64,000 nt of DNA from Candidatus Peregrinibacteria bacterium (GTDB lineage: Bacteria; Patescibacteriota; Gracilibacteria; UM-FILTER-43-11): NCBI GenBank assembly GCA_016699515.1, contig CP064978.1:372001-436000 (forward strand). Reading direction: 5' to 3'. This document shows, one piece after another, positions 25,558 to 35,805 of this stretch (position 1 is its first letter; the number at the start of each line of letters is the position of its first letter). Below the pieces are notes generated by a model, which was not told the DNA's origin, ran no database searches, and worked only from the letters and a program-made list of their open reading frames with translations. The position numbers and the translations under genes are program-made.

Positions 25558-28500
25558 TTTTTACCCAACAAACGATTCGCATTTTTTCTCACTTTCTTGC
25601 AGGGCTCAAAAAAGATAAATGGCTGCTATTGCTAGCGTTTGGCCTGCTTTTGCTTGCCTTGGGGTCTCCTATGCGTTTGCACAAACGCCTTCGCTGAGCG
25701 AAGGGGGTCGGGCTTGGTGGTGCCCATTGACGATGTGCAGCTGAGTGAGTCCATTTCTCAAGATAGCCTTGCCGATACGATCATTGCAATGGTTAATTTT
25801 TTTATCGGCTTTTTGGGGTTGGCTGCGACACTGGCGTTTGTGTATGCGGGTGTTTTGTGGGTATTGAGTGCGGGAAATGAAGACTCGATCACCAAAGCCC
25901 GAAAAATAATGACCTACGCCGCTTTAGGTATTTTAGTGGTGATTTTATCATTCTCGGCCGTGCGATTTATTGCCGGTTCGGCTGGTACCGGTCCTAGTGG
26001 TGGTCAGGTTGGAGTGGGAGGGCAGTGCCAATTGGACTCGGATTGTCCCACAGGGGAACGCTGTGTGGCGAGTAACGCCAATGCGGGAGAACGCGTTTGT
26101 GTATTGGAACAAGGAAATGGGGCGGTTTGTCGCAATAATGCTGACTGTCCCAGCAATTTTGTATGTAATACTTCCAGTCAACGTTGTGAATCGCAAAATC
26201 GTCCCGGGGTTTCCGGCAGTCCTTCTGAACCGGCGGTGAATGAAGACATCGATCAAATTGACGAGGCCTTGGATGGATTGCAAGAAAGCTTAAACATCAG
26301 CAATTTAAGTCAGGATGACCAAGTGGCCATTGAAGGGGTGTTGGCCAATCGGGCCCGCTTGGATGATAAAATTGATAATTTAGAGCAGTTGGTTGATGAC
26401 CCCAATACCTCCGACCCACTCCGTCGTCGTTTGGAGGCGTTTATTTCGGGCTTGGAACAATTGAAATTGATTCGGCAGGTTTTGGATGAATTGCGCGACA
26501 ACATGCCCGAATCGGCCCAGCTGATCGAACTGTATAATGAAACCTCTGATTTGCTTGATCAATTGATCGTGGATCCATCGAGCGGCACGTTGCATCGACG
26601 GTTCGAGGCGAAATATCGCTCTCTTAAAGAGCTGATTCAAAAATTTCCCGTGGTTCAGGCGCGTATTAAGGCGCTCCCTGGTGAGGGTAATGTACCATTT
26701 TCCGTTCAGTTGGACGGCTTGGATTCGCTCGATCCGACCGGAGGAACGATCAGTCAATATCGATGGTCTTATTTAGACAATTCTGGCCGTGAGATTTCAC
26801 TCGATTCCGCCCCGGTCATTTTGCATGAGTTTACTGAGGCTAATACCTTTGTTGTTAAGCTGCGCGTTTCCACGTCTCAGCTTGATGATCAAGGCTTTAA
26901 AACGGCGATGGATGGAGTTTCTACTTTGCGTATTCGAGCCAATCCACCCGCCTCTAAGGTTCAATTTCGCATCAACGGAGTGGAAGCATTGGACGTCTTT
27001 CATGTAACGATGCGTGAGGCACAAGCCGGACTTTCTTTTGACCCATCGATTACCGTTCCTGCTTTGGGGCGAACGATTCAAAAATATGAATGGTTTTTTG
27101 GTGACTCTGCCTCGGATGTGCGGAATGTGCCCACAACGGTGGTTCATACCTATCGAGGTGCCGGTGAGTATGTTGTTAAATGGATCACAACTGATAGTTT
27201 GCAGCAAAAAGATTCGCGCATTGTGAAATTGTTTGTTAAATCCTGGCTGCTTCGGTGCGTGTGAGCCCCACTGAAGGCGGAGTGAATACTCTATTTTATT
27301 TTACCAGTCAGGATTCTCGTAGTGATGATGGCTTGATCGATGCGCTGGAATGGACGATTCAGGACGATGAGGGGCAGGCGGTGTTTGAATCGGAAGAGGC
27401 TGCGTTTGATTATCGATTTAGCCGCCCGGGAGATTATAAAATCATTCTTACCGTTACCGACATTCGTGGTGAGCGAGATACCGTGGTGGAAACCGTTTCT
27501 GTTCGCTCTCGTCCTCCCGTTTCTGCGTTTGAATATGAAAAGCGCATGCCGAATCATCCCAATCAAGTTTTCTTTGACGCCATTCATAGTTACGATCCTG
27601 ACGAAGGAGACCGTATTTCTTATTCGTGGGATTTTAATAATGACGGAGATTTTGAGTTGGTGGGAGTGTCTGACACTGCGGTAGAGCATACCTATGACCG
27701 CCCCGGAACCTACCGCGTGCGATTGCAAGTGGAGGATTCTTTTGGTCAACGCGCATTGAGTGAACAAATTATAGAGATCGATTCGGTTTTATCTGCTGAT
27801 TTGGTCATGGATCGCGCAGCTGTTAAAGTGGGTGAGCCGATCACTTTTAAATCACGTTCGACCAATGCACAAGGCTATTTATGGGAATTTGGCGACGGCA
27901 CGACCGAAAGTACCTCAAAAAATGAAGTGACCCATACGTACGAAAAATCCGGTAGTTATCTTGTGGTGATGAATTTCTTTGACCGTGATGACAATGGATT
28001 AAAGGACACCGCTCATTTGTTGGTGAGTTCCGGTGATGAGCCGGTTGCCGTTGCACACTTTTCAATCGAAGGTGCTGACCCCAATACCATTGAGGATTTG
28101 TGCGGTGAGGGTAAATCTGGCTTGGTGGTTACCCGGGCCGACCGTATTCGTTTGGACGCGGGTGCTTCTTTAAATACCGACGGCTCGGGTCGTTTACTGT
28201 CTTATCAGTGGAATTTGCCGGGTGATTTAAAAAACAGCAATAAGCAAACCCAATACAAATTTGAATCGGTCAGTGCCAGCGGCGAATGTGCAGAGATCGG
28301 ATTGACCGTACGCGATGATTTATCGGGCCGTGTGAGCCAAGAAGATATCCTTTACTTTAAAGTGGTCAACCAGGTGCCCGAGGTGACTGATTTTATTTTT
28401 CAAACGAGTGAAACCGATTTGAGTGGGTTGGTCACTCCTTTAAAGGTGCATTTAAAATTAATCGGTCCACGTGATGTGGATGGCACCATTAAGAAATATC

Positions 28501-29642
28501 GCTGGTGGTATACCCGCGAAGGGTTTGAAGATGAACGTTTTGCTTTGCACTCTACTGCTCAGCCTGAAACCGAATTGATCATCACTTCTTATGGAAACCC
28601 GGGCCAAACCAATCGCTATTACTTTTGGGCCGAGTTGATTGACAATGACGGAGGTGTTTATGAAACACGCGACCGTTTTGACGAGGTTAATTTCTTTGAG
28701 GTTACGAATGGCCCTAATTTGTCGCCGGTTGTCAATTTTACCATGGATAAAACGGTTTTGACCGTCGGTGACTCTGTCACTTTCGATTCCTCGGCGTACG
28801 ACCCTCAAGGGGATGTTTTGCCTCCTGACGCTTATCGATGGGATTTTGATGGGGATGGGAATTTTGACGATTCAACTTCGGGTGCACAGGTCAGTCGACA
28901 ATACAATACCCCCGGCGAATATTCGGTGCGTCTGAAGGTGGTTTATCGTGGCCTTTCTTCTACCGCTCAAAAAACCATTTCGGTTGAACCTTCCAATTCT
29001 TTGCCGCAAGCCGCCTTTACCTATGCGGTGCGCGATGATCAGGTGGTTTTTGATGCTTCGAACAGTCGTTTTGACCCCGAAGTGGCCGATCCCGCCCTTC
29101 GATTTGAATGGGACTTTGACATCGATTCTGATGCGGATGGGAATGGTGTGAACGATGATGATGTGCAATCAACGGAATTAAGGCCCACCTTCAGTTATCC
29201 AGCCATTGAAACGTATCGTGTTAAACTGACCGTAAAAGACAATACGGGGCGAGAAGGTGTGGTGGCGCGCGATGTGGATTTAAATTTAACCGAAGCCGAA
29301 CGCCTACGTAATTCATACCAAACCCTTCGTATCTCGGCGCCAACGCATGCCCTGACTTACATGGACGTTGATGTGATTCCCGCGCGCCTAAAAGTCGGTC
29401 GGACCGCCGATATCACGGTGCGTATTTTAAACGCCGACGGCAGTCCGTATGAAGGCGAAGTGTTTTTTGATGTACTTGAGGGGAGTGGTGAATTTTCTCC
29501 CAACCCCGTTTTGGCTGATCAATCGATCGCCCAGGCACTTTTCCGGGCAACCGGCTCGGGACAGGTGGTTTTGCGAGTGCGAGCCACTCAAACATTATTT
29601 GGCGAACTTTCGGAAGAGATTATTTTAACAGTTGAACCGTAA
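25557..29642 (+). CDS. Giant PKD-repeat surface protein with pilin-like N-terminus (frameshifted)
   Basis: About 1,360 residues when frames are joined. The start is unclear: an N-terminal signal (WLLLLAFGLLLLALG, then YAFAQT) needs one base near 25670 and one G near 25708. Next is a two-helix pilin-like segment (FIGFLGLAATLAFVYAGVLWVL; YAALGILVVILSFSAVRFI). A Cys-rich EB-like patch (DSDCPTGERC; NADCPSNFVC) and a coiled-coil region follow. At least eight PKD-like domains come next (YSWDFNNDGD, EFGDGTTE, DFDGDGN). The C-terminus is a Big-1-type Ig domain. A missing C near 27245 splits the frame. Surface adhesin or fibre is inferred. Confidence 0.7.
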
Positions 29643-29645
29643 TTT

Positions 29646-29717
29646 AGGGCGTAGGGTGTAGTACGTAGTTCGTAGAATCACGAGAACTACCGCCTACACC
29701 CTACGCACTACGCACTA
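29646..29717. repeat. Heptamer-repeat hairpin A
   Basis: Left arm of exact 7-mers GTAGGGT GTAGTAC GTAGTTC GTAGAAT (29651-29678). Right arm of CTACCGC CTACACC CTACGCA CTACGCA (29687-29714). The arms are near-perfect reverse complements, 20 of 23 positions over the best part. It sits between two PKD genes. Confidence 0.8.
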
Positions 29718-29721
29718 ATCA

Positions 29722-31876
29722 ATGATTAAATATCTATCAAAAATCTTAGGAGCCCTTGTGATCAGTTTACTACTGATGGTCGGTTATACCCACGCGAGCG
29801 GAAAATTGGAGGTTGATATTAATGAGGAGGTGCGCCTGACCGCTGACAGTCGTTTGGAATCCGCTTCGTATCAATGGGTGGTGGTGTATGAAAATGAAAT
29901 TCTAAATACCCAAACCACACGCAATTTTCTTTATAAATTCCCTTATCAGGGGTGAATATAAAGTCAATTTAACGGTGACCGATCTTAATAAACTTCAAAC
30001 GATTCCGGTGCAAAATACCACTATTTGGGTTTTGGCGGGCGAACGCTACCCTCGGCCGTTTGGAGTAGATAATGGGGCTCCGGGCGACGAAAAAGACTTT
30101 GCAATAGTGCTTGAAACCCTGCCGGTGCGTGGCGCTGATCAAGTGGTTCGTTTGCAAGAAGATGGTAAATTAATGTTCGATCTTTCTAAATCAAAAGGGT
30201 CAATTTTGGAATATCGCATCGATCGCAATGTGTTTAAAGACAGCGATGGCAATGGTGTAGCCAATGACGATATCGATAATGCGAACGACGATTCCTATTT
30301 GCTTGGTTCCCCCTGGGTTACCTATTATTCCAACGATGAATTGAATGGGCTCGTGGCTCAAGTGACGTTGGTGAGTGATACTGGCGAGACTTTGGTGGAA
30401 CAGGTGCCTATTGAAACCGGAACGGTTAAGCAAATTGGAAATCCGGTGGCGTTGCTGGACATCTTGCCGTACCCCCATCAGCAAAATCAAACCGTTTATC
30501 TGACCTCCACTCCACGCACCGTGGGATTTTATGCCGGACGCTCCACGGGAGCTATTGTGGAATATCGTATCGACCGTAATATTTTTGAAGACAGCGACGG
30601 CGATGGTGATCCTACCAACGATATTGATAATTTGAACGATATTTCATTTACCAATGGTGATGTATGGAGTACTGATTACGCTGAAACGGATGACCAAATC
30701 ATTGCTCAATTGATTGTGGTTGGCCAAGATGGTAAGGCTACTTTAGTGCAACGAGAATTGGTTTTTGCCGATGGTCCTGATCTGCTTACTACCTCCGAGG
30801 CGGATACCGTGATTCGCTTAGAAGCTGATAAGCCAATGGTGCAAGTGGGCGACCCGGTTCTTTTTACCGTTAAGGGGCTGCAGCAATCTTTGGAACAATA
30901 TTTATTTGAATGGGATTTTAATGGGGATGATCAAATTGATTTGGAAACCGAGGCCGTCAATACTACTTTGCATATTTATGATCAGCCTGGGGTTTTTGAC
31001 GCCAAAGTGACTATTCGTGACCGCGAAGGAAATTTTGCGTTAAAGTCGTTTGAAGTCACTTCAAAAGAAGTTCAGCCCCTTTCCGCCTATTTTGAATCCG
31101 ACATCAATGATCTGCGCGTTTCGTTTACCGATCAATCAGCTGCCCCCGAAAACGCGGTGCTTTCGTATCTTTGGTCGTTCGGAGAGACCGATGAGGCGCA
31201 GTATGAGTCTCAAAAAACGGCTTTATATGAGCAAAATCCCACCTATGAATACGCAACGCCGGGTACGTATCGCGTTACGCTAACGGTTACCGATGATCAA
31301 GGCCAAAGCGACACCTATTCGACCGAACTTGTTGTTGGTGAAGTGCTTGCGGCCCCCACCGAGAATACACCGAATTCTACTGAAACTGATTCTCAAGCCA
31401 ATGCTTCCTCGTCGTTTTTCAAGCGATTGTTGAAAGGTTTATTGTACTTCTTTTTGGGTGGATTTATTTTGATTTTCTTGATTCTTTCCACCGTGGTGTT
31501 GGCTTTTAAAATCAAGCATTCCGATCTTACCTTTGGAGAGGTGATCGATGAATTGAAACACAAAGTGGAGTCTTTATTTGGAATGCATGAGCCTTATGAG
31601 GCCGGTCATCAGCCGGATCCCGAGCCGCAGCAGCCACTTGATCATGAGTCAGAAAGCGATCCAAAGCCCACAAAGCCCGAACAGGCTGTTGAAAGCTCCG
31701 ATGATTCTGCCGCTTGGGTGGGAAATCGCGATGTGATTGAAGGCGAAGTGGTGGAGAAACCGGATCGTGGGTCGAATGGAGAGCTGAATGGCAGTGGCCA
31801 CGATACGACTAGCAACTCGAATTCACCATCCGAAGATAACAAAGGCCCCGTGCCCGATTGGCTGAAAGGGGTGTAA
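29722..31876 (+). CDS. PKD-repeat membrane protein with acidic cytoplasmic tail (frameshifted)
   Basis: About 718 residues with one base switch at the G4 run near 29948-29951 (an extra G). A signal or anchor helix (GALVISLLLMVGYTHA) is followed by a PKD-like domain. Two EF-hand-like calcium loops follow (DSDGNGVANDD; DSDGDGDPTND) in repeated blocks, then two or three PKD domains (EWDFNGDDQID; SYLWSFGETDE). A C-terminal helix, YFFLGGFILIFLILSTVVLAF, leads to a Pro/Glu/Ser-rich tail ending PDWLKGV. Topology suggests most of it is outside the cell. It pairs with the upstream PKD gene. Confidence 0.75.
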
Positions 31877-31942
31877 AAATCACTTTCCACTAGCCTTTTT
31901 TCGCTATTTCTGATATCGTTGAGATGCTTTTAAAAGTGATTT

Positions 31943-32311
31943 ATGAATCAAGTATTGGAGCGCGCATTGGAGGGCGTTGGGGCTGCGTTTGAGGTCGCTC
32001 AACTGGCCATGGCTCGTCGGGCGTTCTATGCCATTGAAACCGATGGCCTTCAGGCTCTTAGTGGCCCTTTAGGCCCGGTTTATGCCAAGGCTTTATTGGC
32101 TTACTTCGATGATACGCGTCGCGATGGGCCGCTGCGTGATATTTTAGAGGCCTATTGCGGCTATCCTTCTCCTGTTGCCCTGCCCGTTTCTCCAGTTGAT
32201 TTTCAAAAGTGCTGGGTTAGTTTTTCGCCAGAATTGCGGGGTCAATTGAAGCCTTTGGACTGCGCTTCGGGTGTGGGTTTTGTGCGCTCCTTATTTCAGA
32301 GTGTGCTTTAA
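31943..32311 (+). CDS. Hypothetical protein
   Basis: 122 residues, soluble and Ala/Leu-rich, with helices LERALEGVGAAFEVAQLAMARRAFYAIE and GPVYAKALLAYFDDTRRD. It is in line with the PKD genes but shows no signal. No family is recognised. It slightly overlaps the end of the convergent PHP gene. Confidence 0.55.
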   Translation: MNQVLERALEGVGAAFEVAQLAMARRAFYAIETDGLQALSGPLGPVYAKALLAYFDDTRRDGPLRDILEAYCGYPSPVALPVSPVDFQKCWVSFSPELRGQLKPLDCASGVGFVRSLFQSVL

Positions 32312-33119
32312 TTTCCTTCGCTCCTTAACACTGGTTAGGTGGGTGATGCCGACCGCCTTTGCAATCTCGAGGGCTTTTTTTACATGTTTACCAGCGGTGT
32401 CGGCGGTGTGAGCATCGGAACTGAGGGTAAAGTGCTCAATGCCCATTTCAACCGCCCATTTTAAAATGGTGGGGTGGGGGAATAGTTCGTTGCACTTAAT
32501 TTCGAGGCAGCTGGTGTTTAGCTCAATCACCATTGATCGATTTTTGATGGCCTTTAAACATCGCTTGATCGACTGTTCGTGATTTTCTGGCTTAAATGGG
32601 CCATAAAATCGGTGCCCATATTTTTTATTAAATCAAAATGAGCAATGCCGTCCAAATGCCCCCATTCAATCAGTTTCAATTGCTCATCAAAAAAGTAACC
32701 GTAGGCTTCCGCTTCGGTTTTTCCGTCAAAATACTGTTCGATATTTTTGTGGGTTGCTACTACGATGCCATCAAGAGTGTGCACGCAGCCCAGCACGTAA
32801 TCGAGCGGAGTGTTGGCTAAAAACGATTCGACCTCCTTGAGTTGATTGGGCTGATAGTCCAGTTCTACTCCCATTCGTATGTCCATTTCGGGGAATTCGG
32901 GGCGTAAATTATTTAGCTCCCATTCGATGGTTTCAAAGCGTCGCATGGCTTCGTACTCGTCGAATATTCCGGGTCTTCCTTCTCCTTTGGTAAACCATTC
33001 TGCGTGGTTGGTAAAACATACGTGGTTAATGCCGCGCTCCGAAAGGCTTTTAACATTTCACGCGTGTCGGCTTCGCTATCGGGGCTAAAATGGTTGTGAA
33101 GGTGGTAGTCGATTAGCAT
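32291..33119 (-). CDS. PHP-family phosphoesterase, histidinol-phosphatase-like (two frameshifts)
   Basis: Three frames join to one protein of about 277 residues. The start has MLIDYHLHNHFSPDSEADT (metal-binding HxH). The next frame gives CFTNHAEWFTKGEGRPGIFDEY and MGVELDY, GCVHTLDG and GHLDGIAHFDLI. The last frame holds LNTSCLEIKC and TLSSDAHTADTAG (final Asp-His). Frames are restored by one A near 33050-33053 and one A near 32625-32632. Homologous HisK/HisJ-type PHP enzymes dephosphorylate histidinol phosphate, but other PHP proteins do other reactions. The gene sits inside the PKD locus on the opposite strand. Confidence 0.75.
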
Positions 33120-33122
33120 TCA

Positions 33123-33207
33123 GGTTGTAGATTATAGGCTTTAGACACTAGATTTTAGATTGCTGCGCTTGCTTAAATATCTAGCGCCTATAATCTACAA
33201 TCTATCC
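33123..33207. repeat. Heptamer-repeat hairpin B
   Basis: 7-mers TGTAGAT TATAGGC TTTAGAC ACTAGAT TTTAGAT form the left arm; ATCTAGC GCCTATA ATCTACA ATCTATC form the right arm. TTGTAGATTATAGGC and GCCTATAATCTACAA are exact reverse complements. It lies between PHP and the next membrane-protein gene. Confidence 0.8.
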
Positions 33208-33272
33208 TTGCAAAGGGCTATGCAAAAGTATTGTATTTTGCTATATTTTATTCAAAATAAACATAAAAAATC

Positions 33273-33917
33273 ATGGTTGATGAACAAAATAACTCTAATG
33301 AGCCGATCTCTGAGCCGAATGAAAAGTCGTCGGCTCCTTTGGATTCCCCAGAAAACTCCGCGGTTCAGCTCAATCAGCAGGCAGACCGCAGTGCCGATGT
33401 GAAATCTCCTATGGCGGAAGTGGTTGCCATGAATCAACCCAAAACAAACCCTTTGCCGGCAACGCCCCCCCCTTCATCTACTCCACCCGTTTCGCATAAA
33501 TCCGACGCAACTGCCTCATCGGTGCCAAAAATCCCGGTGATCAATAAGCCCGCCCCTTCTTCGGATGCTGTCGTGCCTGCATCGGGCGGACCAAAACCGG
33601 AAACATCGCTTAAAAATGCGGATAAGCATTCTAAAAAATCTCCCGCCCGGTTCCTGTGGATTTTAGGGCTTAGTTTGGTTGGCCTCTTTGTTGTTTTTGT
33701 GGTGCTGATGGTGCTTGTGATTGTTACCGGCGGGGAACAAGGGAATATTTTGAGCGCCTTTGGTGTGGATGCTGCTGATTTGAAGGCTTTTTTACTTTCC
33801 ATTATCAATATCGCATTTGGCCTGCTGGCCTTTTTGTTTTTTATTGTGAGTGTGGTGGGACTCTTCCGTTTACTGATGGCTAAAAAAGACGATAAAATTG
33901 CCAAGAAAAAGGAGTGA
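33273..33917 (+). CDS. Membrane protein with disordered N-terminal domain
   Basis: 214 residues. The first ~120 are Pro/Ser/Asn-rich and low complexity (PLPATPPPSSTPPVSH), then two helices (FLWILGLSLVGLFVVFVVLMVLVIV and AFLLSIINIAFGLLAFLFFIVSVVGLF) end in a basic tail KKDDKIAKKKE. Its stop overlaps the GTG start of the PKD protein that follows, so the two are translationally coupled. Function unknown. Confidence 0.65.
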   Translation: MVDEQNNSNEPISEPNEKSSAPLDSPENSAVQLNQQADRSADVKSPMAEVVAMNQPKTNPLPATPPPSSTPPVSHKSDATASSVPKIPVINKPAPSSDAVVPASGGPKPETSLKNADKHSKKSPARFLWILGLSLVGLFVVFVVLMVLVIVTGGEQGNILSAFGVDAADLKAFLLSIINIAFGLLAFLFFIVSVVGLFRLLMAKKDDKIAKKKE

Positions 33918-35647
33918 GCTTATTTCTTTTGGGGCTGATTCCTTTCTTTTTGCTCATGGGCACCTGGTTGTTTTTATTCAATCTTATTAGCACTCTTCAA
34001 GTTGGAAATCAGCGTGTGAAAGCCGAAATTGTGGTGGTTAGCCCAACGGATTTGGCCGATTTAGAAGCCCCGGTTGAAGTAACCTTTAGCTCAGAAAATG
34101 TCGTGCGCGCTCTTCAAAATAGCGGACTTTCGCTCAATGCGTTGCGCTGGGATTTTGATGGGGACGGTATTTTTGAGACGATCCCCAATGATTTTGTGGT
34201 TTCCTATCTTTACAATCGAAAAGGAAATTACGCGGTTTCGCTTCAGGCGCAAGTGGCCGGCGAAGATCAGGCGCGCGTTTATACTTATCCATTGATCGTA
34301 AAAGATGCACTGTTCCTCATGGAGCCCGCAAGTGGCACTGCTCCTTTAACCGTGGAATTTGATGCCCGCCACCTGTTGCAAGATACCAATAAAATTCAGA
34401 GTCTGGATTGGGATTTTGATGGGGATGGCACCTATGATCTGCGCTCGGGACGCGACGTTCAATCCCAGTTCATTTATCGGCAAGCGGGAACGTATCGAGT
34501 TCATTTGCGCGTTGTGGATCAAAATAATGTCGTGCAAAATTATTATCGCGAACTGGAAGTTAAACTGAGCGATGAACCTTTGTTGACCGCTGATATTCAG
34601 GTGACTCCCGGGCTTCAGGGCCCGCCTCCTTTTCAAGTGCGATTGGACGGATCGGCTAGTTCTAGCTTGAAAGGAAAGATTACCTCGTATGAATGGGACT
34701 TTGGTGATGGAACCCCTTCCCAATCGGGTCGTACGCTTTCACACACGTTTACTGCGATTGGAACGTATCAAGTTTCTTTAACCGTTCGTGATGATACCGA
34801 GGCGGAGGCAACCTATTCCGTTACGGTTGATGTTTCTAATGCTGCTTCATTGCCTCAGGCGATTATCGAAACCACTCCCGCTCTGAATGCGAATGGAGGT
34901 TTGAGTGGCACATTGCCTTTACGAGTTACTTTTAATGCCACACGTTCGCGCGATTCAAGCGGTGATATTGTGAATTATGAGTGGAATATTGGCGGAATCA
35001 CTCACAGCGGGCCCACTTTGGAATATACGTTCGAACGCGCCGGATCGTTCGAGGTTCAGCTAACGGTTTTAGATGCAGATGGAAATGAGTCGACCGCTTC
35101 GGTGCCCGTAACCATTGAAGCGCCCGGGGTTGTGGCTGTCATTACCGCGCTCCCCACCGAAGGCACTGCGCCTTTGAATGTTTCTTTTGATGCTTCGACG
35201 TCCAGCACGTTTGAGGGAGATATTGTGAGCTATGAATGGGACTTTGGTGACGGCACCCCCAAATCCATCACAGGAGCAACCATTACTCATCGCTTTGCGG
35301 CGGTTGGCACTTATTTGGTCACGTTGCGTGTTACCACCAGCCAAAATAAGACCGCAACCGCTACTCAGTCGATCTATGTGCGAGAAGTTCCGCTTCGGGC
35401 ATGCATTGAACCTAGTCGTACCCAAGGGCCCGCTCCGCTCACCGTTACTTTTGATGCCAAATGTTCTACCGGAGCCATCGCGGTTTATGATTGGAACTTT
35501 GGCGATGGGGATGTTGCCCAAAACCGCAAAGTGGCCCACACGTTTGATCGCCCTGGCACGTACCAAGTAACCTTGCAGATTACCGACGACAAGAATAATA
35601 TCAATGAGGTGAGTGAGGTGATTGTGGTTGAAGGTCAACTGCGTTGA
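33914..35647 (+). CDS. PKD-repeat protein anchored by an N-terminal helix
   Basis: 577 residues, starting at the GTG that overlaps the upstream stop. One N-terminal anchor (LLGLIPFFLLMGTWLFLF) is followed by about six PKD domains, with cores such as RWDFDGDGIFE, DWDFDGDGTYDL, EWDFGDGTPS, EWNIGG, EWDFGDGTPKS and DWNFGDGD. No C-terminal anchor is seen. The beta-rich repeats suggest an elongated extracellular stalk. The frame is intact here, unlike in the other PKD genes. Confidence 0.85.
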   Translation: MSLFLLGLIPFFLLMGTWLFLFNLISTLQVGNQRVKAEIVVVSPTDLADLEAPVEVTFSSENVVRALQNSGLSLNALRWDFDGDGIFETIPNDFVVSYLYNRKGNYAVSLQAQVAGEDQARVYTYPLIVKDALFLMEPASGTAPLTVEFDARHLLQDTNKIQSLDWDFDGDGTYDLRSGRDVQSQFIYRQAGTYRVHLRVVDQNNVVQNYYRELEVKLSDEPLLTADIQVTPGLQGPPPFQVRLDGSASSSLKGKITSYEWDFGDGTPSQSGRTLSHTFTAIGTYQVSLTVRDDTEAEATYSVTVDVSNAASLPQAIIETTPALNANGGLSGTLPLRVTFNATRSRDSSGDIVNYEWNIGGITHSGPTLEYTFERAGSFEVQLTVLDADGNESTASVPVTIEAPGVVAVITALPTEGTAPLNVSFDASTSSTFEGDIVSYEWDFGDGTPKSITGATITHRFAAVGTYLVTLRVTTSQNKTATATQSIYVREVPLRACIEPSRTQGPAPLTVTFDAKCSTGAIAVYDWNFGDGDVAQNRKVAHTFDRPGTYQVTLQITDDKNNINEVSEVIVVEGQLR

Positions 35648-35682
35648 TCAATTGTCAATTACTGATTAAAAATTACGAATTA
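35648..35682. repeat. Heptamer repeat E (single arm)
   Basis: Five consecutive 7-mers: TCAATTG TCAATTA CTGATTA AAAATTA CGAATTA. There is no complementary arm nearby. It occupies the short gap between the PKD gene and the small membrane peptide. Confidence 0.7.
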
Positions 35683-35684
35683 TT

Positions 35685-35786
35685 ATGGCTAAACGAAACA
35701 AATGGGTAAAAGTCTTAGTGTACTTTTCGATTGGGGCATTGATTTTAACGGCATTGGCACCCGCTTTGGCTTTGTTGGGCCAATAG
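35685..35786 (+). CDS. Small membrane peptide (33 aa)
   Basis: ATG at 35685, TAG at 35784. A basic N-terminus (MAKRNKWVK) precedes one helix, VLVYFSIGALILTALAPALALL. It is the last gene of the surface-protein run. Such peptides are often regulators or partners of membrane complexes. No family is assigned. Confidence 0.5.
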   Translation: MAKRNKWVKVLVYFSIGALILTALAPALALLGQ

Positions 35787-35805
35787 ATTTGTTCGTCCTT
35801 TTTTC

